Below, piece after piece: positions 17,074 through 31,810 of a stretch of DNA of 64,000 bases. Origin of the DNA: Penaeus vannamei (taxonomy: Eukaryota > Arthropoda > Malacostraca > Decapoda > Penaeidae); assembly GCF_042767895.1 (NCBI RefSeq), contig NC_091578.1, forward strand, positions 7,119,148-7,183,147, written 5' to 3'. How positions within the stretch are numbered: position 1 is the stretch's first letter; the number at the start of each line of letters is the position of its first letter. The position numbers were made by a program, and so were the translations under genes. The notes under the pieces are model-generated. The model had not been told where the DNA came from and did not search any database. It saw nothing but the letters and a program-made list of their open reading frames with translations.

Positions 17074-17450
17074 GAGTAGAAACTAAGGATTTTAAGCATG
17101 TGAATTACCAATTCATTTGAGCTGCGATAGCTCGGTCGGCCCGAGTACGTATATATTGTGTGTTATTTTTGACATTTGACATAACTGAACAATTCTTGTC
17201 TGCCTTGGAAAGCGTTTGATTAAGCAGGAAACGGTACAGTTCTTGGCCTATCGGAAGGAATTCTTCCCCAAATGCTCCCCTTCTTAAAACTCTAAATATT
17301 TTAAGCATGATAATTGCTCTTTTTCTCGAGCTCCGATAGCTCGGTGGGTAGCGCGCGAGACTTGGGTTCTGGGGACAGGGGTTCGAGACGCGGTCAAGGG
17401 AGGGTGCCAATGCTTTTGTTTTCATCAGCATTAGTGGTGTCGCTTTCGTT
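17074..17450 (+). mobile_element. Head 5: tRNA-derived SINE-like module
   Basis: tRNA-like part at 17333-17392, preceded by GAGCTC rather than GGGTG. One G is lost in the following AGGGTGCC. Followed by type A. Confidence 0.74.
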
Positions 17451-17657
17451 GTTATCATTTTTATTATGATCATTATTAGTACTTATTTGCAGTGAATATC
17501 TTTATTACCATTGTTATTAGTAGTATCATTCTTATTATCATTGTTATTATCATCATAATTATTATTATAACTATTATTATTGTTACTATCAAATCATCAT
17601 TATTGTTGTTATTATTAGTTATTGTTCTCATCTCTATTATTATCATTATCATCACTA

Positions 17658-17700
<43 letters not shown>

Positions 17701-17937
17701 GATTATTATTATTATTATTATTTTATTATTGATGTTATTATTATCATCATCATCTTTCCTATTATCATTATTACTATTATTATTGTTATTATTATCAACA
17801 TTATCATTTTTCATAATTATGGCCGATTTTATCACTATTGTTATTATCATTATCATCATTACTATAATCATTATCATTATTATCATGAATATTATCAATA
17901 TCAAAAATATTATCATTATTATTATCAATATCCTTTC

Positions 17938-17940
<3 letters not shown>

Positions 17941-18027
<87 letters not shown>
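17941..18027. repeat. (AAT)n/(ATT)n palindrome in type A tract
   Basis: A run of AAT units changes directly into a run of ATT units, giving a self-complementary block of about 85 bp able to fold as a hairpin or cruciform. Position is fixed between AATATCCTTTCTAT and ATCATATTGTCATC. Confidence 0.9.
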
Positions 18028-18183
18028 CATATTGTCATCTCTATTGCTAACATCATTTTTATTATTATTATTTCTAATATCGTTCATTGTCATTATTACT
18101 GCTATCATCATGATGATAATTATTATAACTATTATTATCATAATTGACATTATTATCATCATAATTATTATTACTATTATTAC

Positions 18184-18192
<9 letters not shown>

Positions 18193-18219
<27 letters not shown>

Positions 18220-18262
18220 CATTATCATTATCATTATCATTATCATTATCATTATCATTATC

Positions 18263-18293
<31 letters not shown>
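18193..18293 (+). repeat. (ATTATC)n run in type A tract
   Basis: About 16 hexanucleotide units, at the same place in every complete type A tract except the one after head 12, but of different lengths. Confidence 0.93.
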
Positions 18294-18297
<4 letters not shown>

Positions 18298-19030
18298 CAT
18301 TATTTTCATTATCATTGATATCATTATTGTTACAGTATTATCATTGTTACTGTATTATCATTTTTATTGTCATTTTTTTCCTTTTTTATATTTACGATTT
18401 TCATTACCCTTACTATTATTGATGCTATTATGATCATTATCATTTTCCTTATCGTTATTTTCATGATAATTGTCATTGTTAATGTTCCTATTATTATAGA
18501 TATTTTATTATTATAATTGTCATCATTATCATTATTTTTTGTGATCATTATCAACATTATTGTCATATTTAACATTACTATTATTATCATTATCATTATC
18601 ATTTCTATAATAATTATTGCTATGATTATTCGTATTATTACTGTTAGTTAGGCCACTATCATTGTTAATAACACTATTATTTTTGTTCTTATTACTTTAT
18701 AATCATCATTATTATCACTCTCATCATTATCACCATCACCATCCTTTATTAAACAAACACCCATTATTATCATTGCTATCATTATCATTTTCCTTATCAT
18801 TATTATCATTGCTATCATTATCATTTTCATTATCATTATTATCATCATCATTATTATTGTCATCATTACTGTCATCACTATTGTCGCTGTTGTTGCTATT
18901 ATGATAATTACTATTATCATTATTACCCTTATTGTCAACATTTTTATCATCTTTGTCATTTTACCGTTCAGTATTATTATCTTTACCACCAACATTATCA
19001 TAATTACGCTCAGCCATATATTGGAATATA

Positions 19031-19403
19031 AATAGAAACTAAGTATTTTAAGCATGTGAATTACCAATTCATTTGAGCTGCGATAGCTCTGTCGGCCCGA
19101 GTACGTATATGTTGTGTGTTATTTTGACATTTGGCATCACTGAACAAGTCCTGCCTGCCTTGGAAAGCGTTTTATTAAGCGGGGAACGGTACAATTCTTG
19201 GCCTATCGGAAGGAATTCTTGCCCAAACGCTACCCTGATTAAAACTCTAAGTATTTTAAGCATGATAATTGCTTTTTCTCTCGAGCTCCGATAGCTCGGT
19301 GGGTAGCGCGCGAGACTTGGGTTCTGGGGACAGGGGTGCGAGACGCGGTCGAGGGAGGGTTGCCAACGCTTTTGTTATCAGCATTAGTGATGTCGCTTTC
19401 GTT
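19031..19403 (+). mobile_element. Head 6: SINE-like module with altered B box
   Basis: tRNA-like part at 19289-19348. The B box reads GGTGCGAGAC (T to G), unlike all other copies, and the following sequence is GGTCGAGGG. Followed by type L. Confidence 0.72.
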
Positions 19404-19610
19404 ATTATCATTTTTTATTAAGATAATTATTGGTACTTATTTGCAGTGACTATTTTTATTACTATTATTATTAACAATACCGTTCGTACTATCATTGTTA
19501 TTATTATCATTTTTACTATAATCATTATCATTATTGTTACTATTATAAAAATTATAATTATTGTTGTTATTATTATTGTTATTGTTATTATCTTTATTAT
19601 CATTATTATC

Positions 19611-19890
19611 GCTATGCTTCGTTTTCTTTCTACAGTCACTGTTCCCTGGGCATCATGGGACGATGTTTCAAGTGATTGACAGCTCTTTGCGTCGTCTGTG
19701 GGCAGTGCCAAGGAGGGCCATCTTCTGGGCCTCACAGATGGCGATGTTGCCAGGAATCTTATTGGTGTATTTATCCAGTTTTTTTTCACTAATCCTGATG
19801 CTCCAATTATAACGGGTATCACTTCAGTTTCATGTCCCACATCTTTTGAAATCTGTTTCCAGATGTTTATACTTGGATAGTTTTTTGTTA
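19611..19890 (-). mobile_element. LINE-like retrotransposon 3' end, copy 3 (short form)
   Basis: Lacks the 36-bp 3' UTR segment present in the first two copies; the missing piece lies between two CAGTCA repeats. It also has AGATGTTTATACTTGG instead of AGATCTTTGTACTTAG. Frame broken. Confidence 0.65.
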
Positions 19891-19916
19891 TTTCTTCTAC
19901 TACTGCTAATATTATT

Positions 19917-19950
<34 letters not shown>

Positions 19951-20945
19951 TCATTATCATCATTATTATTACTAATACTATTGTTATTATTATTATTATT
20001 ACTGTTATTATTTTCCTAACCAATGCCGGTTTTATTACTATTCTTATTATCATTATCATCGTTATTATAATCATTATCATTAACAATATCATCATAAATA
20101 TTATCATTGAAATATAAATCATTACTATTATCATCAATGTTATTTCTATCATTATCATGAATATTATTGTTAATATCAACATCATGGTATCATCTCTATT
20201 ACCATTTTTATTATTATAATATCTAACATCGTATAATCATTGCCACTATTAGTGTTATTATTATAGATGATAATTATCATAAATATTATTATTATCATTG
20301 TCATTATTATTATCATTATTATTATCACTATCATCTATTATCATTATTATTTTTTATTATCATTGACATTATTATTGTTATTATATTGTTACCATTGTTA
20401 TTGTCATTATTATTTTCTTTTTTCTCTATTTTTACCATTTTCATTACCGCTACCATTATTGATACTGTTATCATCATTATCATCTTTATCATTGTTCTCA
20501 TGATAACTGTCATTGTTAATGTCACTTATTGATTTTATATTATTATAAATACCATCATTATCATCATCATTATTATAATTTTTACTATCATTATCATTAT
20601 AATCATCATTATCATTATCATCATCATTATCATTATCATCAATATCATTTTTACTATTATCATTGTTATCATTATCATTATTTATATAATTATTATTGCT
20701 ATGATTATTCTTATTACTGCTGTTAGTTAGGAACACATTGTTAATACAATTATTTTTGTTCTTATTACTTTATTATCATTAGAACTCTCATCATTATCAT
20801 CATTATCATAGCTATTATCATTTTCATTATCATTATTATTATCATCATTTTTATTATCATTATTGTCATCATTATTATTATCATTAAAACTACTGTCATT
20901 ATTGTCGCTGTTGTTGCTATTATGATCATTACTGTTATCATTATC

Positions 20946-21090
20946 AACCTTATTATCATTATCAACCTTATTATCATTATCAACCTTATTATCATTATCA
21001 ACCTTATTATCATTATCAACCTTATTATCATTATCAACCTTATTATCATTATCAACCTTATTATCATTATCAACCTTATTATCATTATCA
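20946..21090 (+). repeat. 18-bp minisatellite, 8 units
   Basis: The unit AACCTTATTATCATTATC occurs eight times; the same eight-unit array is at 63419-63562. Confidence 0.95.
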
Positions 21091-21143
21091 TTATCTTTAT
21101 TACCTACATCATCATAATTACACTCAGTCCTATATTGGAATAT

Positions 21144-21520
21144 GAGTAGAAACTAAGGATTTTAAGCATGTGAATTACCAATTCATTTGAGCTGCGATAG
21201 CTCGGTCGGCCCGACTACGTATATGTTGTGTGTTATTTTTGACATTTGACATAACTGAACAAGTCTTGTCTGCCTTGGAAAGCGTTTGATTAAGCAGGAA
21301 ACGGTACAGTTCTTGGCCTATCGGAAGGAATTCTTGCCCAAATGCTCCCCTTCTTAAAACTCTAAGTATTTTAGGCATGATAATTGCCTATTCTCTCGAG
21401 CTCCGATAGCTCGGTGGGTAGCGCGCGAGACTTGGGTTCTGGGGACAGGGGTTCGAGACGCGGTCAAGGGAGGGTTGGCAATGCTTTTGTTTTAATCGGC
21501 ATTAGTGGTGTCGCTTTCGT
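21144..21520 (+). mobile_element. Head 7: tRNA-derived SINE-like module
   Basis: tRNA-like part at 21403-21462, boxes intact. It shares TTGACATTTGACATAACTG and TTTTAATCGG with head 31, its long-range counterpart. Followed by type A. Confidence 0.74.
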
Positions 21521-22402
21521 TGTTATCATTTTTATTAAGATCATTATTAGTACTTATTTGCAGTGAATATCTTTATTACCATTGTTATTGCTAGTATCGT
21601 TCTTATTATCATTATTATTATCATCATTATTATTATCATCATTATTATTATCATCATTATTATTATCATCATTATTATTATCATCATTATTATTATCATC
21701 ATTATTATTATCATCATTATTATTATCATCATTATTATTATCATCATCTTAATTATTGTCATTGTTATTATTATTATCATTATTATTATCATCATAATTA
21801 TCATCATAATTATTGTCATTATTATCAGACATCATTATTATTATCATCATAATTATTATTATAACTATTATTATTGTTACTATCAAATCATCATTATTGT
21901 TGTTATTATTAGTTATTGTTCTCATCTCTATTATTATCATTATCATCACTATTATTATTGTTATTATTATTATTATTATTATTTTATTATTATTGATGTT
22001 ATTATTATTATCATCATCTTTGTTATTATCATTATTACTATTATTATTGCTATTATTATCAGCATTATAATTTTTCATAATTATGGCCGATTTTATCACT
22101 ATTGTTATTATCATTATCATCATTACTATAATCATTATCATTATTATCATGAATATTATCAATATCAAAAATATTATCATTATTATTATCAATATCCTTT
22201 CTATAATAATAATAATAATAATAATGATAATAATTATTATTATTATCATATTGTCATCTCTATTGCTAACATCATTTTTATTATTATTATTTCTAATATC
22301 GTTCATTGTCATTATTACTGCTATCATCATGATGATAATTATTATAACTATTATTATCATAATTGACATTATTATCATCATAATTATTATTACTATCATT
22401 AC

Positions 22403-22459
<57 letters not shown>

Positions 22460-23132
22460 CATTATTTTCATTATCATTGATATCATTATTGTTACTGTAT
22501 TATCATTTTTATTGTCATTTTTTCCTTTTTTTATATTTACCATTTTCATTACCCTTACCATTATTGATGCTATTATGATCATTATCATTTTCCTTATCGT
22601 TATTTTCATGATAATTCTTATTGTTAATGTTCCTATTATTATAGATATTAAATTATTATAATTGTCATCATTATCATTATTTTTTGTGATCATTATCAAC
22701 ATTATTGTTATCTTTATCATTACTATTATTATCATTATCATTATTATTTCTATAATAATTTTTGCTATGATTATTCGTATTATTACTGTTAGGCCACTAT
22801 CATTGTTAATAACACTATTATTTTTGTTCTTATTACTTTATAATCATCATTATTATCACTCTCATCATTATCACCACCACCATCCTTTATTAAACAAACA
22901 CTCATTATTATCATTGCTATCATTATCATTTTCATTATCATTATTATCATCATTATTATTGTCATCATTACTGTTATCACTATTGTCGCTGTTGTTGCTA
23001 TTATGATCATTACTATTATCATTATTACCCTTATTGTCAACATTTTTATTATCATTGTCATTTTACCGTTCAATATTATTATCTTTACCACCAACATCAT
23101 CATAATTACGCTCAGCCATATATTGGAATATA
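21521..23132 (+). repeat. Type A triplet tract after head 7
   Basis: Begins with type A marks, then a ten-unit version of the 15-bp minisatellite (about 21612-21747), a second copy of the GTTACTATCAAATCATC segment, a short palindrome (about 22202-22245) and a short (ATTATC)n. Confidence 0.87.
21612..21747 (+). repeat. 15-bp minisatellite, about 9-10 units
   Basis: Same ATTATTATTATCATC unit as the large array at 11950-13018, here inside a type A tract, so the same unit arose in or moved to two monomer types. Confidence 0.93.
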
Positions 23133-23504
23133 GGTAGAAACTAAATATTTTAAGCATGTGAATTACCAATTCATTTAAGCTGCGATAGCTCTTTCGGCCC
23201 GAGTACGTATATGCTGTGTGTAATTTTGAGATTTGGCATCACTGAACAAGTATTGTCTGCCTTGGAAAGCGTTTTGCACAGGGAATGGTACAGTTCTTAG
23301 CCTATCGTCAAGAATTCTTCCCCAAACGCTACCATGCTTAAAGCTCTAAGTATTTTAAGCATGGCAGTTGCTCTTTCTGTCGAGCTTCGATAGCTCGGTG
23401 GGTAGCGCGCGAGACTTGGGTTCTGGGGACAGGGGTTCGAGACGCGGTCAAGGGAGGGTTGCCAACGCTTTTGTTTTCATCAGCATTAGCGGTGTCGCCT
23501 TCGT
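23133..23504 (+). mobile_element. Head 8: tRNA-derived SINE-like module
   Basis: tRNA-like part at 23388-23447, preceded by GAGCTTCG. The 3' end reads GTGTCGCCTTCGTGCC, the form seen before most type B tracts. Confidence 0.73.
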
Positions 23505-24628
23505 GCCAATAATCATTCTTTATGAAGATAATTATTGGTTCTTGTTTACAGTTAATATCATTACCATGTTTGTCAGTATTGTTCTCATTGTATTATCGTT
23601 GTTATTATTATTATTGTAATCATTATTGTCATTGTTACTGATGATTATTATTATTATCTTTATCCTTATCATTATTATTATTGTTATTATTATTATCATT
23701 ACCACTATTATTACTATTATTTTCATCTTTATTGATTATTTTATCATTATTTTATTATTATTTTATTATTATTAATGTTATCGTTATTATAGTCATTATT
23801 GTTATCAATATCATAAATATTATCAAAATTATTATTACAGCTATTATCGTTAATATCATTTCTATCATTATTATTATTATTATTTCTATTATCATCATTT
23901 GTATTATTATCATTTCCAATATCGTTTGATTATTGTTATTATTACTGCTATTATTATGAGAATGTTAATTAATATTATCTATTATCATCATTGTCATTAT
24001 TTTCATCATTAATGTTATCATTATATTATTATCATTATATTATTATCATTATATTATTATCATTATTGTTATTATTATTGTTATTATCATTATTATTATA
24101 ATTTTTTATTTTCACCATTTTTATTACCGATATCCTTATTGATGTCGCCATTATCCCTATTATCATTTTCATGATTATTATCCTTGTTAATGTTACTGTT
24201 ATTAATATTGCTATTATATAAACATCACTATTTTTATTATTATTGTTATTATTATTGTTGTTGTTATCATCATCATTACCACCATCCTTATGATTGTTAT
24301 TATCATTATCATTATTATTATTATTACTATTATAATTAATAAGATTATTCTTATCATTACTGTTAGTTAGGATCATTATTACTGTTATTAACACTATCAA
24401 TTTTGCTGTTATTATTGCTTTCTCATCGTCCTTATAAATCATTCTTCTTATTATTATCATCATCATTATTTTCACTATTATTATTGTCAGCATTAATGTT
24501 GCTGTTGTTATAATCATTACTAGTATCATAATTACTGTTATCATTATTATAATCATTTCATTTCAATTTTCAATATTATTATCTTTATCGCCATCATCAT
24601 AATAACACTCAGTCATATATTCGAATAA
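23505..24628 (+). repeat. Type B triplet tract after head 8
   Basis: Type B start, then GATTATTTTATCATTATTTTATTATT, a short ATTATCATTAT repeat at about 24020-24065, and CTTTATCGCCATCATC before the next head. Resembles the tract after head 24. Confidence 0.84.
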
Positions 24629-24970
24629 GAGTAGAAACTAAGGATTTTAAGCATGTGAATTACCAATTGATTTGAGCTGCGATAGCTCGGTCGGCCCGAG
24701 TACGCATATACTGTGTGTTATTTTGACATTTGGCATCACTGAACAAGTCCTGTCTGCCTTGGAAAGCGTTTTAAGCAGGGAATGGGACAGTTCTTGGCCT
24801 ATCGGAAGGAATTCTTGCCCAAACGCTCCCCTTCTTAAAACTCTAAGTATTTTACGCATGATAATTGCTTTTTCACTCGAGCTCCGATAGCTCGGTGGGT
24901 AGCGCGCGAGACTTGGGTTCTGGGGACAGGGGTTCGAGACGCGGTCAGGGGAGGGTTGCCAATGCTTTTG
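24629..24970 (+). mobile_element. Head 9: SINE-like module, 3' truncated
   Basis: tRNA-like part at 24885-24945 is intact. After AATGCTTTTG the usual TTTTCATCAGC...TCGCTTTCG segment and the first type B bases are deleted, joining directly to GGTTCTTGTTTACAG. Confidence 0.73.
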
Positions 24971-25164
24971 GGTTCTTGTTTACAGTTATTATCATTACCA
25001 TGTTTTTTGTTAGCATTGTTCTTACTGTATTATCGTTATTATTATTATTGTAATCATTATTGTCATTGTTACTGTTATCAAAATTATATTTATTATTATT
25101 TCTGTTATTATTGTCATTTTTATTATTATGATCACCATTATTATTATTACTATTATTATTATTA

Positions 25165-25240
<76 letters not shown>

Positions 25241-25244
25241 CATT

Positions 25245-25286
<42 letters not shown>

Positions 25287-26101
25287 GTTATTATTATCAT
25301 TATCATTACCACTGTTATTACTATCATTCCCATCATTATTGCCGATTTTATTATTATTGCTATCATCATTATTATCGTTATTATAATCATTATTATTATC
25401 AATATCATAAATATTATCACTATCAAAACTATCATTACTACTAGTATCATCAACATTATTTATATCATTATTATAATTATTGTTATTATCAACATCATTG
25501 TGTCATCTCCATTGTTATTTGTATTATTATAATTTCCAATATCGTTTGATTATTGGTACTATTACTATTATTATTATGAGGATGTTAATTAATATTATCT
25601 ATTATCATCATTGTTATTATTATCATCATTATTATTATTATTATCATTATCATTTTCTATTTTCAACATTTTTATTACTGCCATCATTATTGATATCATC
25701 ATTATCATTATCATTATCCTTATTATCATTTTCATGATCGTTATCATTGTTAATGTTACTATTATTGATATTGCTATTATATTATTAGCTTTATTATTAT
25801 TATTATTATTATCATTATTAATATTATCATTATCATTATTATTATTACCATCATCATTATCATTATAATTATCGTTATCATCCTTATCATTATCATTATC
25901 ATTATTATCGTCCAAATTATTATAATAATCATTATCATCATCATTAATCTTGCTGTTGTTATAATAATCATTAATATTATCATTATTACCTATATTATTT
26001 GTATTATTATCACTGTTATTATCACTATTATTATGTAATTTTCATATTCATTAATATTATCTTTGTCGTCAACATCATCATAATTACACTCAGCCCCGTA
26101 T
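24971..26101 (+). repeat. Type B triplet tract after head 9
   Basis: Type B tract with a (ATT)n run at about 25165-25240. It ends with TATTATTTGTATTATTATC and CTTTGTCGTCAAC before head 10. Confidence 0.83.
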
Positions 26102-26453
26102 CGCATGTGAATTACCAATTCATTTGAGTTGCGATAGCTCGGTCGGCCCGAGTACGTGTATGTTGTGTGTTATTTTGACATTTGGCATCACTGAACAAGT
26201 CCTGCCTGCCTTGGAAAGCGTTTTAAGCAGGGAATGGGACAGTTCTTGGCCTATCGGAAGGAATTCTTGCCCAAACGCTACCCTGCTTAAAAGACTTTAA
26301 GTATTTTATGCATAACAATTACTAAATCTATCGGGAAGTGATAGCTCGGTGGGTAGCGCGCCAGACTTGGGTTCTGGGGACAGGGGTTCGAGACGCGGTC
26401 AAGGGAGGATTGCCAATGCTTGTTTTCATCAGCATTAGCGGTGTCGCTTTCGT
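26102..26453 (+). mobile_element. Head 10: SINE-like module, 5' truncated
   Basis: tRNA-like part at 26338-26398, with GTGATAGC at the start and GCGCGCCAGAC in the D-arm region. The usual GAGTAGAAACTAAGGATTTTA start is missing. Followed by a B/E chimeric tract. Confidence 0.71.
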
Positions 26454-27956
26454 GCCAATAATCATTCTTTATGAAGATAATTATTGGTTCTTGTTTACAG
26501 TTCTTATCATTACCATGTTTTTTCTTTGTATTGTTCTTACTGTATTATCGTTATTATTATTATTGTAATCATTATTGTCATTGTTACTGTTATTAAAATT
26601 ATATCTATTATTATTTCTGTTATTATTGTCATTATTATTATTATGATCACCATTATTATTATTATGATCACCATTATTATTATCATGATCACCATTATTA
26701 TTATTATGATCACCATTATTATTATCATTATTGTTATTATTATTATTATTATTATTATCATCATTATTATTATTATTATTAGCTTTAGCGGTGTCGCTTT
26801 CGTTATTATCATTATAATTATTATATTTTATTTGCAGTGACTATTCTTATTGCCATTGTTATTAGCAGTATCGTTCTTATTATCATTGTTAATATTAACA
26901 GCATTAATATAATAATTATTATTGTTACTATTATTGTTGTTATTATTACTGCTATTGTTATTATCTTTATCATTATTATTGTTATGCTATATCGTCATAA
27001 ATATTTTCATTATCAAAAAATAATTACTATTATCATCAATGTTATTTCTAGCATCATAATTATTATTGTTATTGTTATTGTTATTATTGTCATTATTACT
27101 TTTATTATCATCATTTCTTATATTGTATAATTATTGTTATTATTAGTGCTATTATTATCGATGATGATAATTATCATAATTATTATCATTATCACTATAA
27201 TCATTATCACTATAATCATTATCACTATAATCATTATCATTATTATCACTATCATTATTATCATTATTATTGTTATTATCCTTATCTATATTATTGTCAT
27301 TGATATTATTATTGTTATTGTATTGTTATCATTGTCATTATCATTATTATTTTCTTTTTTCTATGTTTACCATTTTCATTACCGCTATCATTATTGATAC
27401 TATTATCATCATCATTATCCTTATCATTATTTTCATCATAACTGTCATTGTTAATGTTACTATTATTATTGATATTATATCATTATAAATACCATTATTA
27501 TCATTATTATCATTTTTGCTATCATTACCATCATTATTATCATTATAATCATCGTTATTATCATCATTAACGTTTTTACTATTATCATTGTTATCATTAT
27601 CGTCCTTTATATAATTATTATTGCTATGATTATTCTTATTATTACTGTTAGAGCCACTATCATTGTTATTAACACTATTTTCTGTTGTTATTATTACTTT
27701 ATCATCATCATTATCACTCATCATTACCATCATCATCATTGCTATCGTTATTTTCGTTATCATTATTGACATCATCATTATTATTATCATTACTGTCATC
27801 ATTATTGTCGCTACTGTCTTTATGATCATTACTATTATCATTATTACCCTTATTATCATTATCATCCTTCTTCTTACTATTGTCACTTTAATGCTCATTA
27901 TTATTATCTTGAACACCAACATCATCATAATTACGCTCAGCCATATATTGAAATAT
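26454..27956 (+). repeat. B/E chimeric triplet tract after head 10
   Basis: Starts as type B, has a four-unit 21-bp repeat around TATGATCACC (about 26642-26725), then meets an orphan head end (26781-26802) and continues as type E. A four-unit 15-bp repeat (ATCACTATAATCATT) lies at about 27187-27245. Confidence 0.84.
26781..26802 (+). mobile_element. Orphan 3' end of a SINE head
   Basis: AGCTTTAGCGGTGTCGCTTTCG, the last bases of a head (described here only by its ends at these positions), sits directly after a (ATT)n run with no tRNA-like part. Marks a fusion of two monomers. Confidence 0.8.
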
Positions 27957-28330
27957 GAACAGAAACTAAGGTTTTTAAGCATGTGAATTTCCAATTGATT
28001 TGAGCTGCGATAGCTCGGTCGGTCCTAGTACCTATATGCTGTGTTATTTTGACATTTGGCATCACTGAACAAGTCCTGTCTGCCTTGGAAAGCGTTTTAT
28101 TAAGGAGGGAAAGGGACAGTTCTTGGCCTATCGGAAGGAATTCTTGCCCAAACGCTACCCTGCTAAGACTCTAAGTATTTTTTGCAAGACAATTGCTCAT
28201 TCTTTCGAGCTGCGATAGCTCGGTGGGTAGCGCGCGAGACTTGGGTTCTGGGGACAGGGGTTCGAGACGCGGTCAAGGGAGGGTTGCCAACGCTTTTGAT
28301 TTTATCAGCATTATTGGTGTCGCTTTCGTT
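27957..28330 (+). mobile_element. Head 11: tRNA-derived SINE-like module
   Basis: tRNA-like part at 28212-28272, boxes intact. The upstream duplicate continues CGGTCGGTCCTAGTACC, a form shared with heads 12 and 27. Followed by type E. Confidence 0.74.
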
Positions 28331-29486
28331 ATTATCATTATAATTATTATATTTCATTTGCAGTGACTATTCTTATTGCCATTGTTATTAGCAGTATCGT
28401 GCTTATTATCATTGTTAATATCATCATTGACATAATAATTATTACTGTTACTATTATTGTTGTTATCATTTATGCTGTTGTTATTATCTTTATCATCATT
28501 ATTATTGCTATGCTATATCGTCATAAATATTTTCATTATCAAAATTAAATTCATTACTATTATCATCAATGAATTTTTATCATTATCATAATTATTATTG
28601 TTATTGTTATTATTGGCATCTCTATTATCATCTTTATTATCATTTCTTATATTGTATAATTATTGTCATTATTATTGCTATTATTATCAATGATGATAAC
28701 TATCATAACTATTATTATTATCATTATCATTATTATCACTATCATTATTATTATCATTATTATTATTGCTATTATTATCATTATTATTATTATTATCCTT
28801 ATCTTTATTATTGTCATTGATATTATTTTTATTGTATTGGTATCATTGTTATTATCATTATTATTTTCTTTTTTCTATGTTTACCATTTTCATTAGCGCT
28901 ATCATGATTGATACTATTATCATCATCATCATTATCCTTATCACTATTTTCATGATAACTGTCATTGTTAATGTTACTATTATTATTATTATATCATAAA
29001 TACCATCATTATCATTATTATTTTTGCTATCATTATCATCATTATTATTATTATAATCATCATTATTATTATCATTATAATCATCATTATTATCATTAAC
29101 GTTTTTACTATTATCATTATCATTATCATCCTTTATATAATCAATATTGCTATTATTATTCTTATTAGTACTGTTAGAGCCACTGTCATTGTTACTAACA
29201 CATTTCTTTTGTTGTTATTATTACTTTATCATCATCATTATTACTCATCATTACCACCATCATTTTCATTGCTATCATTATTTTCGTTATCATTATTGTC
29301 ATCATTATTATTATTATCATTATTGTCATCATTATTGTCGCTGCTGTTGTTATTATGATCATTACTATTATAATCATTACCCTTATTATCATTATCCTCC
29401 TTATTACCATCGTCATTTTAATGCCCATTATTATTATTTTTATCACCAACATCATCATAATTACACGCAGCCTTATATTGGAATAT
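28331..29486 (+). repeat. Type E triplet tract after head 11
   Basis: Type E marks: ATATTTCATTTGCAGTGAC and GCTATATCGTCATAAATATT, then common distal landmarks. No long minisatellite. Related to tracts at 26803-27956 and 55186-56296. Confidence 0.84.
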
Positions 29487-29860
29487 GAGTAGAAACCAAG
29501 TATTTTTTTAGCATGTGAATTACCATTTCATTTGAGCTGCGATAGCTCTGTCGGTCCTAATACCTATAGGTTGTGTGTTATTTTGACATTTGGCATCACT
29601 GAACAAGTCCTGCCTGCCTTGGAAAGCGTTTTATTAAGCAGGGAACGGTATAGTTCTTGGCCTATCGGAAGGAATTCTTCCCCCAACGCTACCCTGCTAA
29701 GACTCTAAGTATTTTAAGCATGACAAGTATTGTCATTCGGGTTGCGATAGCTCGGTGGGTAGCGCGCGAGACTTGGGTTCTGGGGACAGGGGTTCGAGAC
29801 GCGGTCAAGGGAGGGTTGCCAACGCTTTTGTTTTCATCAGCTTTAGCGGTGTCGCTTTCG
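29487..29860 (+). mobile_element. Head 12: tRNA-derived SINE-like module
   Basis: tRNA-like part at 29744-29805, boxes intact; preceded by TCATTCGGGTT. Followed by a divergent type A. Confidence 0.74.
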
Positions 29861-31460
<1,600 letters not shown>

Positions 31461-31810
31461 TGAGTAGAAACTAAGTATTTTAAGTACGCAGATTACCAGT
31501 TCATTTGAGTTGTACATGTTTTATGTTATTTTGACCTTTGGCATCACTGAACAAGTCTTGTCTGCCTTGGAAAGCGTTTTATTAAGCGGGAACGGTACAG
31601 TTCTTGGCCTATCAGAGGAAATTTTTGCCCAAAGACTCCCCTGCTTAAAAGACAAGTATTTTATGCATAACAATTACAAAGTCTATCGGGATGCGATAGC
31701 TCGGTGGGTAGCGCGCGAGACTTGGGTTCTGGGGACAGGGGTTCGAGACGCGGTCAAGGGAGGGTTGCCAACGCTTTTGTTTTCATCAGCATTGGCGGTG
31801 TCGCTTTCGT
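31461..31810 (+). mobile_element. Head 13: tRNA-derived SINE-like module
   Basis: tRNA-like part at 31693-31752, boxes intact. The upstream A-box duplicate is lost (GAGTTGTACATG). Followed by a unique type G tract. Confidence 0.73.

Larger units (their letters stand above)
17451..19030 (+). repeat. Type A triplet tract after head 5
   Basis: Type A marks: TGCAGTGAATATC, ACTATCAAATCATC, AATTATGGCCGATTTTATC, the palindrome at 17941-18027, (ATTATC)n at about 18193-18293, and AAACAAACACCCATT near 18755. Confidence 0.87.
19404..21143 (+). repeat. Type L triplet tract after head 6
   Basis: LINE tail 3 (19611-19890), (ATC)n at about 19926-19955, common distal landmarks, and an 18-bp minisatellite (20946-21090). 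Nearly identical to the tract after head 30. Confidence 0.87.
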
